Assembly: GCF_035083965.1 (NCBI RefSeq)
Contig: NC_089729.1
Location: 13,937,464 to 14,001,463 of the forward strand
Length of the DNA stretch: 64,000 bases
Direction: 5' to 3'
Source: Branchiostoma lanceolatum
Taxonomy: Eukaryota > Chordata > Leptocardii > Amphioxiformes > Branchiostomatidae
The position numbers and the translations under genes are program-made. Below are positions 35,016 to 46,700 of the stretch, piece after piece. Each line of letters opens with the position of its first letter. The first letter of the stretch is position 1. Below the pieces are notes generated by a model. The model made no database searches. It was not told the origin of the DNA and saw only the letters and a list, made by a program, of their open reading frames with translations.

Positions 35016-36566
35016 TCACAAGTAGTCGTCCATCAAGTCGTAGTCCAGGGCGTGTTCCTCCAGGACTAAATCATCTGCTTCTGGAAACCTTTCTTCTGAA
35101 AAACAAACAAACAAACAACTAAATTTCAGTGGCCTAAGCCTGGAATCCATACTACATACACATACTACATGTGGTTCCCTGCAACAATTGTTTATAATAG
35201 TCTGGGCCTGATTCAATATTTGGTGTTACTTTATGTATCATTTCAGAAATCCAGTATTTCTTTAAAGCAGTGTAACAGGGATCGAACTTCTGAATGCCTA
35301 TTTGAACCCTGTTACATTGTTGTTTCAAAAACTGTGTAACTCTGAGTCAAATATTAAGCATGATGCCTTGATGCAATTATCCTAACTTCCTATCTTTTTG
35401 CCACTATATAGTATTTCCCATTTTCTAACACCAGAAGAAGTATTATAATAACGCAACTTAGCAGAATATCTAAAAAATGAATATCTCTAGAAGTCTGAGT
35501 CAGCATATCTTAATATAGAATACTAGTGCTAAAATCAAGAAAGAATATTCAAAGATAATCATACAGTTTATGGGTATGTCAGGGACAGAAAAATGAAAAT
35601 AAAAATAAAAAATAAAAAAAAGGTACATTACATGTAGTTTGTATCATACGTTCAACAGCAGTTGTCAAGACTAGATGCAGGAACATACATGTAGTCATAC
35701 GAAAGATTGAAAAAAAATTCGTTAAAAAAAAGCTTTTGAAAACGTGACTCAGAAAGACTAAAATTGCATCCCAGTGAAGAAAAAGAGAATTGAAGTTAAG
35801 AAAACTTTCCAACAGTATGACTATTCTATTTTCTGTTCTGTTTACAAGAAAAAATAAGTGTCATATTGAAAAAAAAAGTTTGAAACATTTCAAAATATGC
35901 AAATATAATGAAAGGGGTTAAGAGTACCTTTGTGGTACAGAAAAGTTGTTCTATTTCAGAATATGACATACACTACCTTGAGTTTTGATTTGTTCTTTCA
36001 GGGTTTCTACTTCTTCTCGGAGTTTCTTGTATTCTGCGTTGCACTGTTGAAGGGTTGTGAAGTCCCCGTCCTTTGTCTTGTCCTGACTAGACACAGCGGC
36101 CTTCAGTTCTTCCTGCTTCTTCTGCGACAGCTGATACCCTGCTGCTTCAAATATTCTTCTCAGTCTTTTCTTGTAGCCCTGAAAAATCATGTAAAAACAT
36201 ATAAAAAACGTTGTATAATCACTGTAGAAAATATGCTCCTACAAGACAGTACACATGGTTTTTCATTCCCTCAAAAAAGACCACTGTATACAATGTATAT
36301 AGTTTTCAGAACCCCAAAACTTATAAGATTACACATAATAGTAGACAGAATACTCTTTATATTTGCGTCAAACAGCAAGACTGGAAAGATGATTATTCAG
36401 AACTCTATTTCTCTAAAAAATCACCCAATTAAATGTTACATTCCATGGAAACACTTCCATGGAAATTTCATCAAAGAAAAATTAGAGTGTGGATGGCGTT
36501 CAGCACCAGGGACAGGCAAGTGTGTGTGTGAGTGTGTGTGTGTGTGTGTGTGCATGTGTGAGTGTG

Positions 36567-36599
<33 letters not shown>

Positions 36600-39500
36600 A
36601 TGTGTATTTGTGTGTGTGTGTGTGTGTGTGTATGTGTGTATGTGCATATGTGTGTGCGTGCACGTGTGTGTGTGTTTGTGTGTGCATGTTCGCATACTTT
36701 CTCAAAGACAACTCATCCAAAAGCATCGCACCTTTTGAGTGATTTGTTCTTCATACAGCTCCTGTTCTACCTGGTCCCACTGTAACTGGAGGTCTTCACT
36801 CAAGGTTGGGTACACTGGGGAGGGGATAGGATTTAATCACTCAAATTTGAAAAACAATTTGGGAAAAGTGCAATCCACTTCAGGGCTACATTCCTGTAAC
36901 ATCAGGACTGGTACAGGTACAGAACTTTAGGTACAGGTCTGAACCGGTGCCTAAGCAATTTGACAGAGTAATCTGTGGTCTTAATTATATATGACAGAAA
37001 CATCAACAAACAGAACATGTAAATGTATGTTATAAGCACTGTACAAAGCTATCTAGTGAGGATGCTCCTATAGTACTTGGCTGGCAACAGTTTCCACTCT
37101 ACGATAGTTCTAGGGAAAAACAAAATCATAATCTATAAACAATGATGATAGATGGAATATTATCATTATTTTGTGTACACGATAGATTGTGTGATGTGAT
37201 GACACTTCTCAGTTATACTTACCTAACATGACATGCGGGTGGCAGACCAGAGGGGTTTTAAACTCTAACATGTAGTTACAGGTGGTGGGCTCTGTCACGT
37301 TCATCACTTGGTTCTTGTTCCCACACCTGAAATAAACCTGTACAAACAAAAAACTTTGTAGTAAACACAACAAAATGTCAGGTATTCAATTCATGTCAAG
37401 TATGAGGGGTACAAAACATCTTTATTAAATAGGTTGGAGAGTAACATGTACAGGGAAATATAGTGAATAGTGATTATGATTATATTCTATATGCTACAGA
37501 TGCCTGGAGAACAACCAGCTCTATCCAATTTAATTTTTCAAAATATTTTTAAAGCAAGGTTCTATCGCTTCAATTTTTTTCCATCATTCCAATTCACGAT
37601 GACAGAAAAATCCTACCAAGAGATTTCTTCTTTTTCTACCACCTTGTGCAAAGTTCCATCAATCTATTCAAATTTGGACATTTTGACAACTTCTTTGTCT
37701 GTCATACTGGTTGGAAATGTCAGATCCTGACGTCACCTATCATGACCTGACAATCAATTGAATCATCAGGCCAGTAGCCATCAGCACGGCGTAAGTTGCA
37801 AACGGTGGGAGAGCCCTGAACTATGACAGACTTATGTAAAACAAGTGAGTACTTGACTTTGGGGTATACTCAGCATAGTATTGTCTAGGCTATTCAATTT
37901 TAAGTTTCTACAATACTAACCTTGACTTGTCTTCTCCTGCTGCCACCACAGTCGTCCCCCTCCGGCATGACCATAGAGGTAAAAGTGTTGTTCTCTATCT
38001 CCCATTCCTGCCACACACTGTAAAAAAGAATAAAAAAAATTGTTTGTCAAGCCTAGGAAAATTAATGTTGCGTTTCCAATTATGAAAAGATTAGGGATTT
38101 GCTGTTTGTTTGTTTGTTAGTTTTTTAGACTTTGGCCGAAGTTATACTGGAATCTGTAAGAAAATTTGTTTTGAATTCTGTTTTGAATTTTATTACTCAG
38201 ATATCAGGTCAAAAATTATGTCCCTTGCCGGCCATATTATACATGTACATGTAGTGGTAGACCCCCCCAAAAGGCTATAGCTATAGGGTTGGCAGGTTTT
38301 TGCTCTAACTTAAGGTCAGTTGGTTAACTGGAAACATAACTTTACTTGTTGTGAATTCGTATCAGTATTAGATAATGTTATATTCTCAAAAATTGCTTCT
38401 TAAAGTAGTGTCGCCTGTTATATGTGCAACATAATGAGAATGTGATGATTCTTCCAGATATGGAAAAAACATCATACAACTTTCTCAATGGGATGTGGTA
38501 TGCCAATTTGCCAAACCAAAGTTGAATTTTAAAAAAGGATTAATTGAAAGCAGTCATATCAACAAATTGTTAAATATTAATTCAAATACATGTACTATGT
38601 AATTCTAAAACTTACCCCAGTATACCACTGTAGGGGTTCCATCTTAGACTCTGCTCATATTGTGTGACATTGTAGAATGGGCAGAACTTGTACTTATAAC
38701 TGAGGGTACAAAAAAAGAAAATTACACAAACAGTACTACTAGTAGTAGTAGTCATTAGGGGTGGATACCGGTTCGGCTCGATCAGGTTCGAGTCCAGGTT
38801 CAGGTTCAGGGGTTTAGGTTCAGGTCCGGACCTGAACCTAAACCTGATCCTGTCTAATTGAAATCTTAGTGTACTTAGGTAATATCAAACCAATATGTAT
38901 TTGAATGTTGCACTTACTTTCAATACCCTTTTTGTCAATGACAAACAAGCAGACTTACAACACTTTTATTTCATCAAAATATAATTAGTTGCCTTAAGTA
39001 AAATCTCCAGAGTCCGAAATAAATTCAATAAAACTAATAAAGAAAACAGATCTTGATAGTTAACTCCTAGCAGCTCCCTCTAGTGAGCAGGTTGATAATT
39101 GCACTCTTGCGAGATTTGCAATTATCAACCTGCTCACTAGAGGGAGCTGCTAGGAGTTTAGGTACAAAAGCAAGATAGCCGCCTATTGTTTTTGCTGGCG
39201 CTAGAGGATTTCTCGGTTCAATCAAGGAGGTTAATGCGTCCCAAACTCGTAAAAATGAACTGAATACACTTGTACAAGAAAGAAAAAATGTTGTTTGTCC
39301 CATATTTAATTTGTTTGAGTGCTGGTTCTTACATTTGGAGTGAAAATTTACGCGAGTTTATGGGGATACATGCCGCCGATTCGGCATCAACCTCGTGGCT
39401 GTGTGGTAACTTTTAATGTGTTTTTTTCGTAGCGCATTTCAGTATCAACCTAAAACTGAACCAACAGTTATAGAAAGAGATGTTATGGACTTATTCTTGG

Positions 39501-42500
39501 CTAATCTAGTTTGATTCAAGGCTATTTTTCCCCTTCTGTGGCCAGTATTCTAATACTTCTACTTGTTCCAACTTCCGGGTCCAAAAAACCGGTTCACGAC
39601 TTTCGTTTTTTTTTACCCGGTTCTTGCATGTTTTTCCGGTCCAAACCGGTCCAGCCGAACCGGTATCCACCCCTAGTAGTCATACATTTCTTTATTCTAA
39701 GATTAAAACACTGCATGGATACAACTACCTTTGGAAAATGAATTAGAAAATTTCATAGTCATGTACATATATCATCATTGTATGTGTTGCTTATAAGAAT
39801 TTCAATAAGAATCAAGTCCTAGTAGAGGCTTTTAGGAATCATACTTTCTTGGACAACAAAGTTCTTTGCACACAAGTGTTTCCAACATCCTGACTGATTC
39901 TACATGTAATAGTACTGCACCTAGGTGTCGCTGCTGCAGTGTTAAGAATGTGGTCCCAGACATGACTGATTTTATATCCCCCTTTAAGTTTAGATGCCTT
40001 TAAGTTGAACTAATCGTGAGAATGTCGGGTAATCGGCAGTCCACCAGGACGAATTTGTGGCTTTGGGGCCTTGCGGGGCTACACCGTACGAGCTCACAGT
40101 ACATTGCATAATCAGGCATACTCACTTGCCAAGGACTTTGGAATAACATCTCCCCGCTAGCTGCTGCAAAGGAGCAGGGCCTAAAAAAAATAGACAGGTC
40201 AAATTTTTTACAAAACTGCATTTTGCTATAATTGTGAAAAGCACATCTAAGATTTTATGTTATAATATCATTGCTGAGATATCCACAGCTTCTTTATTTC
40301 AAACTTAGCACTCCAATAACTGAATATATACACATGTAAGGCTTATCCATGTAAATTCAAAGTAAAGCATCTCAGGCAGGTTAAGGCCTGTGACACTTTC
40401 TGTCGAACATGAATTTCGAACCGCTTAGTAACCGCAGGTAACCTGGAGAGACCGTGACGTTTTCAGAATGGTCAATTCGGATACAATATAACGTTATATT
40501 GCAAAAACAGGCATTTACTAAATATTTGGCATACTAACTACTTTTGGCAGGACTTATGAATAATATCAGTACAGATATTGATCAAATATCTATCAAATAT
40601 TAACATAAGTAGAGGCTATTAACAAAAAGGGACCCCCGTGGAAGCCACAAAATGGTACCGTCCGAACATGTTCGAACGTTCGAACGGCCCCCCGGGGTGT
40701 GGTATGGCGCGAAAACGGCATGAACGGCGTGGAATTTAGACATCAGCGGGGAAAGAGCAGTAAATCAAAAATCGTTATTTTTAACCCCAAATCATGGTAC
40801 AGCAAGTAAAATTGCAGATGTATTCCATAAATACCCTATAATACTAGCTGTTTGCGAAGTTGGGTATTGATACGACCACGCGTTTAACAGTTAAAAAACC
40901 ATCAATTACGTAACTCTCAAGTGTCACAGGCCTTAAATCCCCGTAGTATGCCAGCTTTAGATGCTATTTCCCCGGTCAAAATCACATGATTTCTAGAAAA
41001 AGCAATGAATCTGTTAGTATTATACCTTGCTGAAAAATATTATCCAAGGCTATTTTACCTTAAAATGATCATATTTTAGCAAGAGCAATTTTTTTAGGGA
41101 AAATTAGAAAAAAATCAATGTTTTTGATGTTTTGGCCCCAAATAAAACACGATATCGTCAAATTCGACCAAATAGCCTTGGACAGATTTATTTCGTTTCT
41201 AATAATCTCCTATGTCGTAAAAATTCAAGGTTAAAGTCCCTGCCCCCGCCGGGGAATTCACAGATCAATGAACAGAAGTATTTTTTTACCAAAATCTTTA
41301 CTTTTAACCCCAAAATATATGAGATTGAAAATTTTCTTGTTTTGATATTCTAAATATTTGTTATTTCCATCATCTGGCCAATTTTTTTGGAAAATAGATA
41401 TATACATCAAAAGTTACGTGCATATAACTGCTAACCTAGGCAACCCCCAGGTGTCACAGGCCTTAATTGGGCTGAGATACGTAAAACATTGAAACTTGAA
41501 GCCGAATGCTTGAAACAAACTCACAAAAGGAAATACTTTTTCGATAGCTATAGTTCAACATGGCTTTGTTACGACTTGCTTTTTTTATGCCAAGCACACC
41601 AGCTGGAGGCTAGGACTCCCTACTCTACTCTTCTCGATAAGTGCAGGGATCTCCCTAAAGAATGGTACAGTGGCGCTCCTCCATCCTGTTCTAATCCCAG
41701 CTCCATCCTGTTGATTTTCAAAGTTAGGGTATTTTTTCCAATTTTTACCCAGCAAAGCCTGTAATTTTGCTCAAAAATAGAAATTTCAGGTGTAAAGCTG
41801 AAGTTGCAGAAAATAACTTCCATTATGCCTGAAAAACGCAAAAGGCAACATCCGCTCTCCTTTTCAGAGTTGTGCGCCCCCTCCAGACCTCCCCCCTCGC
41901 GACAGTGCCCGGCACCCTCCCCCATCCTGCTATATTTTTCTGGGGAGATCTCTGTAAGTGTGTTGGGTTCTTTTGTGTATGTCCAGAGGCTTGATTGCCA
42001 AAAGCCCCCTCATACACAGGGCTGACATCAGAAATGACAATCATGCGACTCAAGACATATCTGGCGGAAACCTAGGCCGTTGGCGGTACGGACTTTGAAC
42101 CAGAGCAGCAGAGGGAGTAGACTACAGTACTGGTACACTATCGGGACAGACTGTATATAACAGGAAAAGGAAATGTTTACAACAGTAAGACCTCACCTGA
42201 CACATTTGAAGCTTTAACCCGTGGTGTAAGTGTCCTCACGCCAGAATTTACCTGATTACCATATCTGAAAATTACAAACAAACAAAACAACATGGAAAAT
42301 GATAATCTTATGTATAACACTGTTTTGTTAATTTGCATTGATACAAATCTTGGTGTTTTATTATCAAGATCGACTGATACATGTATCTTTTAGGTGCCCA
42401 TATATTTTCTATATTACTGATATTTTTACTTCACCTTCAAGGGAATATTGAAAAAGGTATAAATTGTTTTCATTTCTGCGTTTGCCCATATGTACTAGTA

Positions 42501-43413
42501 TGCAGATTTTTTGTGTGTGTGACTATGCTACGTGTATTTGCCGTATCTGAAATGGCTCTAATAAGACACTAGTACTAGGAGGAATATATGATGAACATTC
42601 TGAATTGAGAAATTTGTTATCCGTGTTTGTATTTGATTTCAATGAAATCATGAAATCAGATTTCATGTTGAAAGTTGTTGTTGTTGTTGTAGCGAAATTA
42701 TTGCCAATACAAATAAAATATAATTACCCGTAATTTGATGGTTCTTCCACGATCCTCATCGAGATTTTCCGAGGTTTGTCTTCTGCATAACCGTCTGAAA
42801 AAACAGACAACCACATGCCGTCTCTCCAGTACAGACGAAAGAGGGGCGATATGATACAAGTCTTCAAGATTGTTACTAGGAGGGAGAGAATACAGCCAGA
42901 GATTTTCTTTGAAAGTGCAGGGAACGCAGTAACAAGAGGGCACAGCCTCAAGCTTAAAGTACCCTTGGCCAAATCAAGAACAAGAGCACATGTGTTTAGT
43001 GCAAGGACAATAAACACTTGGAACTCCCTACCAGAGAGTGTAGTCTCCAGTGAAACAGTTAACCAGTTCAAGAAGCAACTAGATCGACATTGGAAGGAGC
43101 TAATGCACGAACACGGCGGAAGCGAATAGATCAGTCCACAACAGGCGCTGCCTTCCTCGACTGAAGATGGTATAAAGGTATAAAGGTGTTTCTTTCCGAA
43201 AAAAAATACAACAAATTTTCCCTCATACGTGCGCGCCCCTCCCCAAACACCAACGTTTTCCTAAAGAAACACGTACAAATAAAATATTCTAAAGACAAAG
43301 GGACTTATAATCTTCGCCGAACAATCTTAAAATCTGACATAAAAGTATATTTTACCTTGTAAAATCAGAAAAAGCAACATCAGTGACGTCCAAAAAAGTC
43401 TCATGACCGCCAT
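35016..43413 (-). CDS. GNPTG: GlcNAc-1-phosphotransferase subunit gamma, complete, 10 exons
   Basis: Exons, 5' to 3': 43413-43356, 42794-42728, 42264-42197, 40180-40126, 38699-38616, 38017-37921, 37337-37223, 36814-36732, 36178-35977, 35095-35016. All joins are GT/AG and in phase, giving about 302 residues against about 305 in human. Exon 1 encodes a signal peptide ([18 protein letters not shown]). The MRH-type lectin domain carries [24 protein letters not shown] with N-glycosylation sequons, and TPLVCHPH. Then come [18 protein letters not shown], a coiled-coil-like exon and an acidic tail ending DYL. The protein is a Golgi partner of the alpha/beta catalytic subunits and helps put the mannose-6-phosphate tag on lysosomal enzymes. 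Introns contain a hAT MITE, a TTAA-flanked inverted repeat, a 6-bp-TSD MITE, a retrotransposon remnant and a GT microsatellite. Confidence 0.96.
36519..36690. repeat. (TG)n microsatellite in a GNPTG intron
   Basis: About 170 bases of imperfect TG with GCATG and TATG interruptions, ending about 40 bases from the exon 8 donor. The His/Thr and Cys/Val open frames here are artefacts. Confidence 0.9.
38756..39675. mobile_element. Non-autonomous hAT element, 920 bp, exact 8-bp TSD
   Basis: Ends are inverted: TAGGGGTGGATACCGGTTCG at the left and CGAACCGGTATCCACCCCTA at the right. The 8-bp duplication GTAGTCAT flanks both sides (38748-38755 and 39676-39683), diagnostic of hAT-type transposition. No transposase frame. 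Contains AGGTTCAGG repeats near the left end and a nested 42-bp-arm palindrome at 39062-39158. Inserted in a GNPTG intron. Confidence 0.92.
39062..39158. repeat. Perfect 42-bp-arm palindrome inside the hAT element
   Basis: The left arm 39062-39103 (AACTCCTAGCAGCTCCCTCT...) is repeated exactly inverted at 39117-39158, with a 13-nt loop. Confidence 0.95.
40381..40936. mobile_element. TTAA-flanked inverted-repeat element
   Basis: TTAA then GGCCTGTGACACTT at the left (40381-40398), and AAGTGTCACAGGCC then TTAA at the right (40919-40936). TTAA duplication with perfect 14-bp termini is compatible with piggyBac- or Kolobok-like transposition. A third terminus, GTGTCACAGGCCTTAA, lies at 41451-41466 in direct orientation with the right end, so the structure may be composite. 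Confidence 0.7.
41644..41954. mobile_element. MITE with 6-bp target duplication, copy 2
   Basis: Starts CAGGGATCTCCCTAAAGAAT and ends GGGGAGATCTCTG. Flanked exactly by TAAGTG at 41638-41643 and 41955-41960. Same family as 22601-22894. In a GNPTG intron. Confidence 0.85.
42815..43129 (+). pseudogene. Non-LTR retrotransposon RT C-terminal remnant in GNPTG intron 1
   Basis: An open frame of about 104 codons includes [25 protein letters not shown] and [12 protein letters not shown], the pattern found after the RT domain of LINE-type elements. It is antisense to GNPTG, starting 21 bp beyond the acceptor of exon 2. A GGTATAAA microsatellite-like tail follows near 43170. Confidence 0.75.
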
Positions 43414-43735
43414 GTTGGCAAGAATTGTCCATTACTAATAATTAGGGGGTCAAACTAATATATTACAAAGACTTAAATGACATAAATACTCAAAAGATGA
43501 ATAGAGGATTATGAAATTAATCTTTAAGTCACGATTGCGTGTTACAAATATGTGTTGTTTTGTGTGTATCGTGCAAAAATATTATCAAAGTCTTTTGAAC
43601 TTGTCGCTATAGATAAGTGAGAGCTTCCAGCAACCTTTGACATCTCAACCATTGCTTTGGCAAGAGTTCCCATGTTCCACGTGAAAAATATGTAAACCTT
43701 AAATTTAAGGGTTTCTTGTTGTATAGACTCTTGTG
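43414..43735. promoter_or_regulatory. Bidirectional promoter between GNPTG and TSR3
   Basis: Only 322 bp separate the two divergent ATGs. Contains an E-box CACGTG at 43678-43683. No TATA box is evident. Both genes must initiate within or beside this interval unless there are untranslated upstream exons. Confidence 0.75.
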
Positions 43736-46700
43736 ATGGGTAAAAGAAAGGGCCATGGTAAGGCTCAGAAACATGGCCGCCAGGAAAAACGGGCCGGGAA
43801 GTTTCAGGAGGGAAATTTTGAGCGTTTTTCGGCTAAAATGAGAGAGGCTGTGGAAGAGACCGAGTTTGGAGAAAAAGGGAACACGTGTGAAGGTATCTAT
43901 ATATATTACATCTACATCTACATCTACATATAATATATGATTATCTTAAGTATATCTAAAATCATACATGATAAAATGATATGATAGGATATGTCTAAAA
44001 TTGTATATGATTTAATAATTGATTGAATTATAAAATACATAGTTTACTTAAGACACAAAATTATGTGGAAGAAAGTTTGATTTTGAATATTTATGTTTTA
44101 TGTTTTCTTCCCTGGTGTTAGGGTTGACAGGATCATGAGGTGTTATTCACAAGATTACCATCCTGTCAATAGTGCCAAAATATTTTTATTGACAGGAACA
44201 TCCTATAGCCTCGGCCGGAAAAATCTTATTGAAGGCAGATAATAACTTCATACTTCATAAAATCGTGCTGTATGATGGTCACGGCGAAGGGTGCTAGGAA
44301 AACGGAGGACCAAGAAAAAGTTTTGATTTTCTTTGTCCTTAAACATCTGCTTGGAGATATATATAAATAAGTCCTCACTAGGGGTGGGTACCGGTACCGT
44401 GTACCGGTACAAAACCGGTATTTGTTAATGGACTGGTCCAAAAAAAACGGTCCGTAAAAAATCAGTGGACCGGTCCTATGGACCGATTATAAAATTCATA
44501 GTACCAGGCTACCAGCAGGCGGCCACATAACTGGTCTAGGAAAATACAAAACAGCAGATTTAACGAGTCGTTTTCGAAGTACCCACCCCTAGTCCTCATG
44601 TGTATCTGTTATAAAAGGAGGGGAGGATCTCAGCCAATCAGAGGGAGCAACATCTCAGCCCAGCCAATCAGATGGCAGCATTCCCATTGCCATGGCGATG
44701 TGGGACCTGAACCACTGTGACCCCAAGAGATGCACTGGTAGGAAGCTGGAGAGACTGGGTTATGTCAGGACACTGAAACTGTCTCAGAGGTTCGGAGGGC
44801 TCATCCTCACACCTGTGGGGACCAGGTGTGTTTCACCGCAGGACAGGTGAGAGCTTTGTTGTTGTACATCTATTGTCTCATGTGGTGGCATGCATTGTTC
44901 TATATGATGAACAGCTTATGGGCTAAACGCATGTTGTACATGTACTAGTGAGCTATAGGTCGCAGGACTTGTACAATTCCCTGATTTAGTCATATATGTA
45001 TATGTGCAGTGCTAATCTGTACTTTTTAAGATCTTTGTTACAAAGATCTTAAAAAGTACAGACCAGATTAGCACTGCTTCTCTGCCTAGCGATCAGCATG
45101 TACATGGAGAATTCTTCTTGGTCTATGAAGTTAAATATGTACAGAAGTACACACACCACTGTCCGTGGACCTACCGCCTGCTGTAGTATTAATTATTTCT
45201 TAAGATGCTTGCACAAATACTATTATGTGGCCAAAGGGCCAAGGAAAGGGAGATGGGCACCACCCTACCATATGGTGTGGGAAGGACAATAACTTTTACC
45301 ATATGGAGATGCCCATGTTTTCCACTGTTTATCTCCTTTCCAAAATAAAGCATTTTTTTTCCATGTCCCTACTTTTTAAGTTATCTTAAAAGTAAAATAA
45401 CTGATATCAAAATTGCTGTCAGAATATTAAAGTAATTTTCATATCATGACATGCCATGACATACCATTATCATCCCATTATCATCCGTGAGACCTTCACG
45501 AGCAGATGATGATGATGATGACATGCACTTACAATTACATGTGTATAGTATACATACACCAACTAGACTAATCTGAACTAACATAACTGTATTATGTTTT
45601 TATAGGGAGATTGTACAGCACAGCGGCCTTGCAGTAGTGGACTGTTCCTGGGCCAAGTTAGAAGAGACGCCATTTGGGAAGATGAGGGGAGGTTACCCCC
45701 GCCTCCTGCCTTACTTGGTTGCTGCCAACCCTGTCAACTACGGCCGCCCTTGTAAACTATCCTGTGTGGAGGCATTCGCTGCAACGTTCTACATAGTTGG
45801 TAAGTCATAATAGAACTGTACAGTATTATGTACTTCTGATCATGCATACATTTTATCGTTAATATATTGTTAATTACAAATACTAGTATTGCCATGTTCA
45901 TTCAATTATATGGATTACATTATCGGGGAACCCCAAAACTGATGTGAGCGTACAAAGAAAGAAAAAGTTGCCTGTTTACTTCATTAAATGGACCGTTCCA
46001 GTCGAACACCAACTTTCAAATCTTAGCGAGGTTCAATATATTAAGCCAGCTTAGTCTCTAAAATCTAGACTCAGTCCAAGTTAATGCTCCACCAAAAAGG
46101 AAGAGTAATAATGATCACGATAAAGTCTAGGCTTCAGTTAGATACAAGATTAGCCACTGAATTAAAACCAATGTACAAACACATCAATCGATCAAACAAC
46201 AACTTCAAGTTGACTCTTGTTTGTTTGTTAGGACTTAAGGAGTATGCTTGCAGGTGCCTTCAAAAGTTCAAGTGGGGAAAGGGTTTCCTTGAGCTGAACA
46301 GGGAACTGCTGGACCTGTATGCTGCCTGCAGGGATGGGGCTGCAGTGGTGGAGGCACAGCAGGAGTGGATGGACAAGCTGCAGCAGGAGGCAGCTGACCA
46401 ATCAGGTTGACTAGATCTTAAGTGGTTTAAATGGCTAACCAATCAGATGAACTGTCTCTAAAATGATTTATGCTGCTGACTAATCAGGTCAATTTGCTCG
46501 TGAGTGGTTTATGCTGCTAACTAATCAGGTCAACTAGCTCTTGGAGTGGTTAAGTGGCTGACCAATCAGGTCAACTAGATCTTAAGTGGTTTAAGTGGTT
46601 GAGCTATCAGATCAACTATTCCTAAAATGATTTTAGGGGCTGACCAATCAGGTCAACCATGTCTAAAATGATTCAAGGGGCTGACCAATCAGGTCAATTA

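Noticed and set aside
36436-36785. His/Thr and Cys/Val frames in the GNPTG intron
   Set aside because: Translation of the TG microsatellite; real GNPTG exons lie on both sides.
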